Part shown: piece after piece, positions 7,405-15,062 of the stretch
How positions within the stretch are numbered: the first letter of the stretch is position 1
How the letters are laid out: each line of letters opens with the position of its first letter
Source: JBBQTU01 sp038213005
GTDB taxonomy: Bacteria; Planctomycetota; Phycisphaerae; Tepidisphaerales; Tepidisphaeraceae
Reading direction: 5' to 3'
Assembly: GCA_038213005.1 (NCBI GenBank)
Contig: JBBQTU010000048.1
Span: 1 to 20,589, forward strand
Length of the DNA: 20,589 nt
Notes under the pieces: model-generated
The model's database searches: none
What the model saw: only the letters and a program-made list of their open reading frames with translations
Told to the model about the DNA's origin: nothing
Program-made: the position numbers and the translations under genes

Positions 7405-7564
7405 TCTCACGCCCCCTCCGCCCGCCAACCACCCGCGGTCCCTCTGGCCCTGGTCGTCATGCCAGAATCGCTCACTTCACTCCGCGTCTTGGCGGGCTTG
7501 GCACCGGGGCCTGCCTGCTGGCGCTCCCGCCCTCTTCCCACACGGCCGCCGCCACAACCCGATA

Positions 7565-7675
7565 GACTTACGTGCGATCGGAGGGGCAAGATGCACTCGT
7601 TTTCCAGGGTTGGGGGGGAGTGGGTCGGGAGAGCAGTATTGATAAGGACTTACGTGCAGATTGGGGGTCAAGGTG
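7565..7675 (+). repeat. Imperfect direct repeat, two copies
   Basis: GACTTACGTGC starts both copies, at 7565 and 7647 (82 bp apart). Similarity continues for about 29 bases each, through GGAGGGGCAAG in the first and GGGGGTCAAGG in the second. The copies sit in non-coding spacer. They may be decayed copies of a dispersed repeat; nothing else is evident. Confidence 0.4.
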
Positions 7676-7736
7676 ATCAAGTTTTTTTGTCAGCGGTCAT
7701 TAGTCGTAAGTCATCAGTCATCAGGAAGAGCGTAAC

Positions 7737-7755
7737 ACCCCGGCGCGGCCGGGGT
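7737..7755. repeat. Perfect GC-rich hairpin (REP-like)
   Basis: ACCCCGGC-GCG-GCCGGGGT is a perfect 8-bp stem with a 3-nt loop. There is no T run after it on either strand, so it looks more like a repetitive extragenic palindrome than an intrinsic terminator. Confidence 0.6.
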
Positions 7756-8288
7756 AGACTCCGGACAAGAAAAGAGGGCGCGATTCGCTCCGCCCGATTC
7801 GCCCGCAGCATCGTTCGTCAGAGATATCGAAAAGCGAGGTTCCGACTTTACTGGCCATCCATCACCGCTCCTTTCGTGCCGTTTCCTTTGCGCTGGCTTC
7901 GATCCCGCATCATCCACTCAAGGGCCATGCACGATTCACGGGGTCCGCCGCCCAAGCCAAGGACAAGGGGTCCTGGCATATTCTCCGTCGCTGCTGCTCT
8001 GCAACCTTTCCCTCGCCGATTCTGCGTCCCGGGTCGCTCCTTTGAGGCCGGTCTGCCTTGAGACAATTCCGACTCACGACAGTTTAGCGACCTCGTCCGT
8101 TTACGCACGTACGATCTCCTAGATGTGGATTCAATGTCGCATCTGCCAGGTGCGTTGTCGCAACGAATAGGATGCGCCCGCTTCCTGGGCGGGGACGTCA
8201 TCATCTGTGCGAGAGAGCTTCAATTGACTGGGGGCGCGATTGAGCACGTGATGGAGCACGCGATAGAGCCACACGCCCGGGCCGACGC

Positions 8289-8486
8289 TTATGCCACGAC
8301 GGGGGTAGCGGGAGTTGGGCGGCCGCCGGTGGGAGGGTGAGTGATCGTCAGGAAATACATCGCCAGCAGGAAGCAGATCCAAGCGGCCAGGATCAGGCTG
8401 AGGATCCGGAACCGCTTGTGGCTGGGCTTGGCGGGGGCGAGGAGTCGGATCCAGGCGGGGTCAGACGTTTTCTGAGGATGCGGCAT
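8289..8486 (-). CDS. Small single-pass membrane protein
   Basis: A 65-aa protein. A basic N-terminal segment (about residues 1-25, rich in Lys, Arg and Pro) is followed by one strong hydrophobic helix, ILSLILAAWICFLLAMYFL (about 28-46), and a Pro/Thr-rich tail. It most likely has its N-terminus in the cytoplasm (positive-inside rule). I do not recognise a family. The ATG at 8484-8486 lies 3 nt after the stop of the Minf_1886-family gene, so the two are almost certainly co-transcribed and perhaps coupled. The conserved-looking composition and operon position support a real gene despite its small size. Function is unknown. Confidence 0.6.
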   Translation of the reverse strand: MPHPQKTSDPAWIRLLAPAKPSHKRFRILSLILAAWICFLLAMYFLTITHPPTGGRPTPATPVVA

Positions 8487-8489
8487 GGT

Positions 8490-8921
8490 TTATAGCTTGC
8501 TCTGGACTTTGTATTGGCGCTCGAAGGCGATCTCGAAGTCGTAGACGTTGCGAAAGTCGTCCACTGAATCCTCCTCGGTCTTGCGGAGGAACCCGTTGTC
8601 GACCAGGGCGAAGACGATTCGGCCGAAATCGTAGGTGGAACGGATGCCCCATCGCCAGAGGACCGCTCGGGCCAGGTAGCCCCACTGGGCCTGGGCATAG
8701 TCGCGGAGGCCTTCGGCAAGTTGCTGTCCGCTAACGTGGCGGTCGCGCCCGGGCGCACGCGGTTTGCCGGCGAGTGAGCCGTGGACGAGCGATGCGGTGT
8801 GGCCAAGGCCCTGCTGGACAAACTCAAACGCTTCCAGCGGGTAGCTGCCCTGTTCGTCCGCCAGTTCAGACAGACTTTTGCCGGTGGGCTTGCGGTGGAT
8901 CTCTTTACTCTGCTTGGCCAT
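8490..8921 (-). CDS. Minf_1886 family protein
   Basis: A 143-aa cytoplasmic protein matching the Minf_1886 family, conserved in Planctomycetes, Verrucomicrobia and relatives but with no known function. Recognisable blocks are YPLEAFEFVQQGL (residues 27-39), HVSGQQLAEGLRDYA (62-76), WGIRSTYDFGRIVFALVD (91-108), and KTEEDSVDDF followed by YDFEIAF (114-133). The length is normal for the family. The ATG is the only sensible start. GGAGG is just 1 nt upstream, too close for a normal ribosome site, while a TAGATT box (8928-8933) 6 nt before the ATG suggests a leaderless message. It is divergent from the hybrid kinase and 3 nt upstream of the small membrane protein gene. Confidence 0.85.
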   Translation of the reverse strand: MAKQSKEIHRKPTGKSLSELADEQGSYPLEAFEFVQQGLGHTASLVHGSLAGKPRAPGRDRHVSGQQLAEGLRDYAQAQWGYLARAVLWRWGIRSTYDFGRIVFALVDNGFLRKTEEDSVDDFRNVYDFEIAFERQYKVQSKL

Positions 8922-9246
8922 GCCTCCAATCTAACGCGCCAAAGTCAGCCGTCCAGTGCATATCCGTTTGGCCGGTATTCTGCCTCACAATAAAAGCGGG
9001 CTATGAATGGCCAAGGCCGCCCGGGATCAGCCTGCCGCTAAGTGGATTGCCAGCAGACAAATACGTCCTGATATCCCCGATGGCGTTCCAAGTCTGGAAA
9101 CTGAAAGGATTTGCGGTTCCCAAAACCGCATCCGCGGAGCTAGTCTCACCGTGGCAACAGTGCCGGAAAGCGGCGTGGCTATGGATCATGCACAGTCTGT
9201 ATCGTCGGTGCGCGCGGTGATGATCCAACGAGTGAAGGGCAACTAA
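8922..9246. other. 325-bp divergent spacer upstream of the hybrid kinase
   Basis: No convincing gene. An open frame at 9007-9246 ends directly against the kinase ATG, but its codon use (frequent A/T third bases, rare Arg and Ile codons) differs from the neighbours. A perfect 7-bp hairpin TGCGGTT-CCCAA-AACCGCA lies near 9112-9130. I compared the region with c-di-GMP and cobalamin riboswitch cores and saw no match. Promoters for both divergent genes should lie here. Confidence 0.5.
8928..8933 (-). promoter_or_regulatory. Candidate -10 box giving a leaderless Minf_1886 message
   Basis: TAGATT on the minus strand is 6 nt from the ATG at 8921, the same spacing as the TACAAT box before 3335. A GGAGG partly fills the gap but is only 1 nt from the ATG. 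No strong -35 is visible. Confidence 0.35.
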
Positions 9247-10983
9247 ATGCACGGAAGCACAACTCGCCTCGGGCATACGGTGGACCAGGATGGCCCTGTG
9301 CCCTCGTTTGCTGAGCAAGCGTCTGAAGCGTCGCCGGCTTTGCTGCGTCCGCTGACCTTTCCGGGCGGCGCCCGGGCCGTTGAAGAGGCCCCTGCGGATC
9401 GCAGCTATCGCGGCCTGTTCGATAATAACATCGACGCGGTTTTCGCCTTGGACCGATTCGGCCGATTTATGGAGATCAATTCCGCGGCCCAACGGCTCTG
9501 CGGCTATGCCCAGGCGGAGCTTCGTGGGTGCCGTTTTTCCGATCTCTGCGTCGCGGGCGACCTTGAGACCGCCAATCACTTTTTCTCGCAAGCGATGGCG
9601 GGCGATGCGCGGAACCTGGAACTGACGATCGTCCGGCGGGGCGGGCACCATGTGAAGTTGTTCGTCACCGGCGCCCCGATCGTCGAGCAGGATGCGACCT
9701 GCGGCATGTTCTGCATCGCCCGCGATGTCACGCGCCGCAAGAAAATCGAGAGCGAACTTCGCTCGGCCCGCCGGGACGCGGAGCGGGCCGTCCGCACCAA
9801 GGATCGTTTTCTGTCCGTGCTGTCTCACGAACTTCGCACGCCGCTGATGCCAGTGCTGGCGACGGTGCAGGTCCTGCAGGAGCGTAGCGATCTCACGCCC
9901 GAACTGCGCGAAGCGATGGGGATGATCCGGCGCAACCTGGAACTTGAGGCCCGCCTGATCGACGACCTGCTGGATCTGAACCGCATTCGCCGCGGCCGCC
10001 TTGAGCTGATCCGCGACCTGACGGATGTTCACGCCCGCATCCGCAACGTGCTTCGGCTGTGCGAGGTGGATCTGCGTTCGGGGAATATAGAACTCGAACT
10101 GCATCTTGATGCCACTGCCCATCGCCTCATGGCCGACCCCGGGCGCGTGCAGCAGGTGATCTGGAACCTGCTGAAGAATGCCATCAAATACAGCCCCAGC
10201 AGCGGTCGGATCACGGTGCGGACCCGCAACGTGACCGGGACGTCGGATTTCCCCACCGACCTTTTTCCCTGGAGTCAGGATTCGTCCGGCGATTGGGGAA
10301 GCCCACCGCAACTGCATGGTCCAGGCCAGCGATTTGTGGTGGTCGAGGTATTGGACGCGGGGGTTGGAATCAGCGCGGAACACCTGTCGGGTATCTTTGA
10401 CAACTTTGAGCGGATGGACGCCGACGCGCCGCTGTTTGACGGCGTGGGGTTGGGCCTGACGATCAGCCGCGCCCTGATCGAACTGCACGGCGGGCGCATC
10501 TGGGGGCACAGCGACGGGCTGGGGCAGGGTGCCGTATTCACCGTCGCCTTGCCGCTGTGCGAGATTGAGCAGCCGCAACAAACAGCGCGTCGCCCCGCGG
10601 CGACGGGGCACAGGGCCAGACCAGGGCAGCAGATCCTGCTGGTTGAGGATCATCCGGACACCGCCAAAGTCATGACCTGTCTGCTTCGCAATTACGGATA
10701 CTCGGTGACGACCGCGACGACGGTGTCGGCCGCCATCGCCGCAAGCAAGGACACTGCGTTTGACCTGCTGGTCAGCGACATCGGCCTGCCCGACGGCACG
10801 GGGATCGACGTCATCACGCACCTGCGGCAGGACAGCGACATCCCGGCGATCGCACTGAGCGGATTCGGGATGGAAGAAGACGTCGCCCGCAGCCGCAACG
10901 CGGGCTTTTCCGATCACCTGGTCAAGCCGATCAACCTCAAGCACTTTGAGGCAGCATTGCAGAAGCTACTCGGACAGGAGTAG
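9247..10983 (+). CDS. Hybrid sensor histidine kinase (PAS-HisKA-HATPase-REC)
   Basis: A 578-aa soluble hybrid kinase. A PAS domain at about residues 52-165 (SYRGLFDNNIDAVFALDRFG) ends in the DVTRRKK linker. HisKA has SHELRTPL (193-200) with phosphoacceptor H194. HATPase_c has the N box NLLKNAIKY (307-315), the G1 box DAGVGI (370-375) and the G2 box GVGLGLTIS (399-407). The C-terminal receiver domain has E467/D468, the phosphoacceptor D511 in SDIGLPDGTG, S538 and K560. No membrane segment is present, so the signal is sensed inside the cell through PAS. About 35 extra residues rich in Ser, Asp, Trp and Pro (328-361) separate the N and G1 boxes. A Shine-Dalgarno-like AGGG lies 7 nt before the ATG. 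The output partner is unknown. The gene ends 11 nt from the convergent phoR. Confidence 0.92.
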   Translation: MHGSTTRLGHTVDQDGPVPSFAEQASEASPALLRPLTFPGGARAVEEAPADRSYRGLFDNNIDAVFALDRFGRFMEINSAAQRLCGYAQAELRGCRFSDLCVAGDLETANHFFSQAMAGDARNLELTIVRRGGHHVKLFVTGAPIVEQDATCGMFCIARDVTRRKKIESELRSARRDAERAVRTKDRFLSVLSHELRTPLMPVLATVQVLQERSDLTPELREAMGMIRRNLELEARLIDDLLDLNRIRRGRLELIRDLTDVHARIRNVLRLCEVDLRSGNIELELHLDATAHRLMADPGRVQQVIWNLLKNAIKYSPSSGRITVRTRNVTGTSDFPTDLFPWSQDSSGDWGSPPQLHGPGQRFVVVEVLDAGVGISAEHLSGIFDNFERMDADAPLFDGVGLGLTISRALIELHGGRIWGHSDGLGQGAVFTVALPLCEIEQPQQTARRPAATGHRARPGQQILLVEDHPDTAKVMTCLLRNYGYSVTTATTVSAAIAASKDTAFDLLVSDIGLPDGTGIDVITHLRQDSDIPAIALSGFGMEEDVARSRNAGFSDHLVKPINLKHFEAALQKLLGQE

Positions 10984-10994
10984 GCTGCGAAGAC

Positions 10995-12785
10995 TCACTC
11001 CCCCAGCGGCAAGCGGATTCGGAAGGTGCTGCCGGCGGCGGGCTGGCTCTGAACTTCCACCTGGCCGCCGTGGGCGCTGATGAGGTGTTTGACGATCGAC
11101 AGGCCCAGGCCTGTGCCGCCCATCTCGCGCGAGCGCGAGCGATCCACCCGGTAGAATCGCTCGAAGATGCGGGGGATGTCCTGGGCCGGGATGCCTAGCC
11201 CGCTGTCGGCGACTTCGATCAGGGCCTGACCAGGATCAAATCGGACGGTCAGGGAGATGTGCCCGCCATCGGGCGTGTACTTGATGGCGTTGTCCAGCAG
11301 GTTGGCGACCGCACGCTCGATGTAGTCCGCGTTGCCCACCACCGGCGGACTCACCGAGGGCAGGTTGAGCGTGAGGGTGTGGTTTTTGCGATTGGCGGCC
11401 GGCTGCATCGACTCGCTCACCCGCCGCGCGAGTTGCGGCAGATCGAGACTGGTGCGGCCAGGCAGGGCGGCCTGGCTCTCCAGCTTGGAGAGTTCCAGCA
11501 GGTCGTTGACCAGGTTGGTGAGCTGGTCGGCGTGGCGCTCGATGGTCGCGAGATAGCGGTCGCGGCGTTCCCGGTCGTCGATCGCGCCGTCGCGAAGGGT
11601 CTCGATGAATCCTTTGATCACGGTCAGCGGGGTGCGCAGCTCATGGGAGACATTGGCGACGAATTCCTTACGCAGTTCCTGGTAGCGGAAGGCTTCGGTG
11701 ATGTCGTGCATCACGACGATGAAGCCCTTGAGGGAATGCGCCTCACCAGCCCGGCCGGAGGAGTGATGCAGCGGGCACAGGGTGACTTCAAGATAGCGTC
11801 CCTCCAGCGGGCCGAATTGAAGCTGCCGCCGCTGGGCGGTGGCGGCCACTTCGTCCAGGCTCTTGATGATCTGCTCGTTGCGGATGACTTCCCACAGCAG
11901 CCGTCCCGCGGCATGATCGGCCGCGAAGCCCAGCAGCCGCCCCGCCGCTTCGTTGGCCAGCAGGATATGACGCTGCATGTCGGTGGCGATCACGCCTTCG
12001 CTCATACTGGTGAGGATGGTGCGCAGTTCGGCCTTGTCCTTCTCGGCATCGGACAGCAGGCGGCTGAACGAATCTGCCATCCGGTTCAGGGAGCGGGCCA
12101 GGATGCCAAGTTCGCCCCGCCCGGTGCGAAGGATGCGATGATGGAGCTGGCCGTTGGCGACTGCGTCGGCAAAGTGGGTGACCTCGACCAGGGGCACGGC
12201 CTGGCGCCGGGCCAGGTAATAGGAGATGACCATCGCCCCGACAATGGCGGCCGCGGCCGCTAGGGCGATGCCGAGGTAGAACGTGTGCAGCCCCGCCTGG
12301 ACCGCGCGAATGTGGACGGCCACGCGGACAAATAGAGGACCGAACCCCGGCACTTCCACCCGACGGGCATGATAGAGCAGGGAATCATGCAATGTCCCGC
12401 TGGTGCGCGAGTCCCAACCTTCGCCCTCGGTGCGGGCCTGGACGATTTCGTGGCGGTAGCCGTGCGGCTCCATGGTGGCGGGGTCAGCCTCATTGTCGGC
12501 CAGCACCGTGCCGCGCTCGTCGGCGGCGATGAGCGTGATGCGGCAGTCCAGCATCTTGCCGACTTCGCGGACGTGCTGCTGCAGAGCAGCGCGGTCCCCC
12601 GAGACCAGCGGCTCGCGAAGCACCTCGCCGATCAGCGAGACGGTATTGCGCAGATCCTGATGTCGCTGCTCGAGGAAAGCCTGCTTCAGCCAGAGGGCAC
12701 CCACCAGGCCCACGAGAGTCGCCACAGCGCAGATCAGCAGCACATAGGGCAGGTAGAGGCGTCGAAAAAAGAGGCTGCTGAACAT
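10995..12785 (-). CDS. phoR: Phosphate-regulon sensor histidine kinase PhoR
   Basis: A 596-aa membrane kinase that autophosphorylates and controls PhoB. Domain order is: TM1 (about residues 12-33); an extracytoplasmic sensor segment (34-167); TM2 (168-192); HAMP (about 192-245); PAS (250-365); HisKA with SHELRTPL (380-387) and H381; and HATPase_c with NLLDNAIKY (495-503), DSGLGI (527-532), FERFYR (541-546) and GTGLGLSIVKH (557-567). The long extracytoplasmic loop resembles the Bacillus-type PhoR rather than the short E. coli form. The FERFYRVDRSRSR stretch is typical of PhoR-like kinases. It is the last gene of the operon: its ATG lies 3 nt after the phoB stop. No terminator is visible beyond its stop, and the convergent kinase gene begins 11 nt away. 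Gene name is based on sequence plus context. Confidence 0.9.
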   Translation of the reverse strand: MFSSLFFRRLYLPYVLLICAVATLVGLVGALWLKQAFLEQRHQDLRNTVSLIGEVLREPLVSGDRAALQQHVREVGKMLDCRITLIAADERGTVLADNEADPATMEPHGYRHEIVQARTEGEGWDSRTSGTLHDSLLYHARRVEVPGFGPLFVRVAVHIRAVQAGLHTFYLGIALAAAAAIVGAMVISYYLARRQAVPLVEVTHFADAVANGQLHHRILRTGRGELGILARSLNRMADSFSRLLSDAEKDKAELRTILTSMSEGVIATDMQRHILLANEAAGRLLGFAADHAAGRLLWEVIRNEQIIKSLDEVAATAQRRQLQFGPLEGRYLEVTLCPLHHSSGRAGEAHSLKGFIVVMHDITEAFRYQELRKEFVANVSHELRTPLTVIKGFIETLRDGAIDDRERRDRYLATIERHADQLTNLVNDLLELSKLESQAALPGRTSLDLPQLARRVSESMQPAANRKNHTLTLNLPSVSPPVVGNADYIERAVANLLDNAIKYTPDGGHISLTVRFDPGQALIEVADSGLGIPAQDIPRIFERFYRVDRSRSREMGGTGLGLSIVKHLISAHGGQVEVQSQPAAGSTFRIRLPLGE

Positions 12786-12788
12786 GGG

Positions 12789-13496
12789 TTACTCGTCACC
12801 GCTGCGGCCGTCGTGGAAGCGATAGCCGAATCCGCGAACTGTTTCGATCAGGTCGCCGCCGCGGCCCAGCTTACGCCGGATGCCGGTGACATGCACGTCA
12901 ATGGTGCGGTCAAAGACGTCGCGGTCGCGGTCCATCGCCGCATCAATGATCTCATCGCGTTTCAGCACGCGGCCGGGCCGTTTGGCCATGAACTCAAGGA
13001 TGCGAAACTCGGTGGCGGTGAGCTGGACCAACTGCCCGGCGTATCGGACCTCGCGGCTGGCCATGTCAATAATCAGTTCGCCCCGGCGAATGACCTCGAC
13101 CGGCTCCGCCTTCTCGCCGCTTCGCCGCAGGATCGCCTTCACCCGCGCCACCAGTTCCCGCGGGCTGAAAGGCTTGGTAACGTAGTCATCCGCGCCCATC
13201 TCCAGTCCCACGACCCGGTCGGCCTCGGTTGCCTTGGCAGTCAGCATCAGCAGCGGCGTATGCCGCCCGCGATCATCCCCACGCAGACGACGGCAGACCT
13301 CCAGCCCGTCCATCCCGGGCATCATGAGGTCCAGTACGATCAGGTCCGGCTTGTGACGCAAGGCCACGTCCAACCCCGACGCCCCATCCTTCGCGACGAT
13401 GACGTCATAGCCTTCCTTTTCCAGGTTGTAACGCACCAGTTCCTGCAAATCCTTCTCGTCATCAATCACTAGAATCGTGCCGCTCTTGATGCTCAT
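12789..13496 (-). CDS. phoB: Phosphate-regulon response regulator PhoB (OmpR/PhoB family)
   Basis: A 235-aa transcription activator. The receiver domain has D12/D13, the phosphoacceptor D56 in VLDLMMPGMDG, T86 and K108 in VTKPFSP. A winged-helix DNA-binding domain follows from about residue 135, with LTATEFRILEFMAKRPGRV and a recognition region ending VTGIRRKLGRGG and VRGFGYRF. When phosphorylated by PhoR it should bind PHO boxes, including the candidate upstream of pstS. A good ribosome site (GGAG, 8 nt before the ATG) is present. The gene lies 27 nt downstream of phoU and 3 nt upstream of phoR, so the regulators are transcribed with the transporter they control, implying positive autoregulation. 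Confidence 0.92.
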   Translation of the reverse strand: MSIKSGTILVIDDEKDLQELVRYNLEKEGYDVIVAKDGASGLDVALRHKPDLIVLDLMMPGMDGLEVCRRLRGDDRGRHTPLLMLTAKATEADRVVGLEMGADDYVTKPFSPRELVARVKAILRRSGEKAEPVEVIRRGELIIDMASREVRYAGQLVQLTATEFRILEFMAKRPGRVLKRDEIIDAAMDRDRDVFDRTIDVHVTGIRRKLGRGGDLIETVRGFGYRFHDGRSGDE

Positions 13497-13523
13497 ATTA
13501 TCAGCTCCAATTCGCCGCCCGAG

Positions 13524-14219
13524 TCAGTTCGCTCGCGGGGCCGTCGGGGGTTGGGGAACGTAGTCCTTCACCACCGCATGCCGGACGTCCTTGCCCTTCA
13601 CCCAGTAAATCACTTCTTCAGCGACGTTGGTCGCGTGATCACCGATGCGCTCCAGATTCCGCGAGATCAGGATCAGCGACAACGCCCGCTGAATGGTACT
13701 CGGATCGCCCATCATATACGTCAGCAGCGTGCGAAATATCTGGTCGCGAAATGCGTCGACCGTCGCTTCATCCTCCATGACTTTCTCCGCCAGCGTGCAG
13801 TCGCGATTGGTCATCGCGGTGAGGCTGTCGCGCACCATCTTCTGCGCCACGTCGCCCATGATCGGCAGATCCACCAGGCGTTTGAGCGGCGGCGAGGCCA
13901 GAACGTGCTGGGCGCTCTGGACAATGTTCATGGCCTGGTCGCCAATGCGCTCCAGTTCCGTGCAGATTCGTGACGCCATGAACAGAAAACGGACATCCGT
14001 CGCCACCGGCTGCTGCAGCGCGGTGTAACGGACCGCCAGTTCATCCACCTCGATCTGCATGGCGTTGACGACTCTCTCCTTGGCATACACCTCGCCAATC
14101 AGAGTGTCGTTCCGCTCCACCAGGGCGCGCATCGATATCTGAATCATCGACTCGGCCATCGAGCCCATGATCACGATCTTCTGAAACAGGTCCTGCAGTT
14201 GTTCGTCAAAACTCTTCAT
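13524..14219 (-). CDS. phoU: Phosphate signalling protein PhoU
   Basis: A 231-aa all-helical cytoplasmic protein made of two PhoU repeats. Each carries the metal-binding E/D-xxx-D motif: ELERIGDQAMNI in the first half and NLERIGDHATNVAEEV in the second. PhoU connects the Pst transporter to PhoR and represses the Pho response when phosphate is plentiful; loss is often toxic because transport is deregulated (known from the family). Length is normal. The start MKSFDEQLQDL is typical. The ribosome site is weak. It lies 18 nt after pstB and 27 nt before phoB. Confidence 0.95.
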   Translation of the reverse strand: MKSFDEQLQDLFQKIVIMGSMAESMIQISMRALVERNDTLIGEVYAKERVVNAMQIEVDELAVRYTALQQPVATDVRFLFMASRICTELERIGDQAMNIVQSAQHVLASPPLKRLVDLPIMGDVAQKMVRDSLTAMTNRDCTLAEKVMEDEATVDAFRDQIFRTLLTYMMGDPSTIQRALSLILISRNLERIGDHATNVAEEVIYWVKGKDVRHAVVKDYVPQPPTAPRAN

Positions 14220-14237
14220 GTGTCACTTTTCTCGATC

Positions 14238-15062
14238 TCACCCAAACCGGCCGCTGATGAACGCCTCGGTCCGCGGATCTTTGGGGCTGGTGAAAATGTC
14301 CGCCGTGGCCCCCTGCTCGATCAGTTCACCCATCAACAGGAACACCGTCCTGTCAGCAATTCGCCCCGCCTGCTGGATGTTATGGGTCACCATAACGATC
14401 GTGTATTCCTTCTTGAGTTGGATCAACAGCTCTTCGATCCGTTCTGTGCCAACCGGGTCCAGCGCCGAGCACGGCTCATCCAGCAGCAGAATCTCGGGAT
14501 CCACCGCCAGCGCCCTGGCGATGCACAGCCGCTGCTGCTGTCCGCCGGACAGACTCGTGCCAGGACGATCCAGCCGATCCTGCACTTCATCCCAAAGCGC
14601 TGCATGGCGCAGGCTCTTCTCGACCCGCTCGTCCAGGTCGGCTCGCCGCTTCATGCCGTTAAGGCGAAGCCCCACCGCCACGTTGTCGTAGATGCTGAAA
14701 GTCGGGAACGGATTGGGACGCTGGAACACCATGCCGATCTTGCGCCGGACCGCCACCGGGTCGATCTGCGGATCGCAGATGTCCTGGCCGTCCAGCATGA
14801 CCGTGCCCTTCATCCATGCCCGGGGAATCTCCTCGTGCAGGCGGTTGAGGCAGCGGATGAAAGTGGACTTGCCGCAGCCCGACGGGCCCATAATCGCCGT
14901 CACAGCCTGCGAGGAAATGGTCAGGCTGACGCCTTTGAGTACGGTATGTTCGCCGAAGCCGGCCACGATGTTCGTCGCCGAAAGACGCGACACAGCGCCG
15001 CTAGGCGCTGCCGCGCTGCGGTTGACAAGGGAGCCGGCGAAATTATTGGAGACAGTGCTCAC
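14238..15062 (-). CDS. pstB: Phosphate ABC transporter ATP-binding protein PstB (GTG start)
   Basis: A 274-aa ATPase that drives phosphate import through PstC/PstA. Visible motifs are Walker A GPSGCGKST (59-67), Q-loop Q114 in MVFQRPNPFP, signature LSGGQQQR (171-178), Walker B ILLLDEP (191-197) and H-loop H227 in MVTHN. The QRPNPFP stretch is characteristic of PstB among ABC ATPases. The open frame reaches 15155 inside pstA, but the GTG at 15060-15062 overlaps the pstA stop as GTGA and has GGGAGGAG directly upstream. I therefore chose it; the close spacing suggests coupled re-initiation. An N-terminal extension of about 25 residues precedes the ATPase core. Confidence 0.93.
   Translation of the reverse strand: MSTVSNNFAGSLVNRSAAAPSGAVSRLSATNIVAGFGEHTVLKGVSLTISSQAVTAIMGPSGCGKSTFIRCLNRLHEEIPRAWMKGTVMLDGQDICDPQIDPVAVRRKIGMVFQRPNPFPTFSIYDNVAVGLRLNGMKRRADLDERVEKSLRHAALWDEVQDRLDRPGTSLSGGQQQRLCIARALAVDPEILLLDEPCSALDPVGTERIEELLIQLKKEYTIVMVTHNIQQAGRIADRTVFLLMGELIEQGATADIFTSPKDPRTEAFISGRFG

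Larger units (their letters stand above)
7405..8288. other. ~880-bp spacer with no convincing gene
   Basis: Frames on both strands lack recognisable domains and the third-position bias of real neighbours. The spacer holds an imperfect ~29-bp direct repeat (7565-7593 and 7647-7675), the hairpin at 7737-7755, and AT-richer stretches such as the T7 run near 7682-7688. On the minus strand, AAGGAG stands 9 nt before an ATG at 7858, opening a 45-codon frame to 7721 that runs through the hairpin. It could be a truncated gene start but matches nothing I know. At 8238-8272 a 12-nt unit (GAGCACGTGATG / GAGCACGCGATA) is repeated about two and a half times. I see no tRNA, RNase P, SRP RNA or tmRNA signature. 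Confidence 0.5.

Noticed and set aside
7676..7690. T7 run that could end an intrinsic terminator
   Set aside because: No stable hairpin precedes it on the plus strand, and no gene ends nearby.
7848..8204. 118-codon minus frame in the spacer
   Set aside because: Arg/Ser/Gly-rich, no domain, no third-position bias. Possibly part of a dispersed repeat rather than a gene.
8131..8382. 83-codon minus frame overlapping the small membrane protein gene
   Set aside because: Out of frame with the better supported 65-aa gene that follows the Minf_1886 stop by 3 nt; no start site evidence.
9007..9246. 79-codon frame ending directly before the kinase ATG
   Set aside because: Codon use has many A/T third bases and rare codons unlike neighbours; no motif. 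More likely leader or promoter DNA.
9090..9246. Possible riboswitch before the hybrid kinase
   Set aside because: One 7-bp hairpin is present, but conserved cores of c-di-GMP and cobalamin riboswitches are not.
9001..10944. 647-codon minus frame opposite the hybrid kinase
   Set aside because: Antisense shadow of PAS, HisKA, HATPase and REC motifs; composition is atypical.
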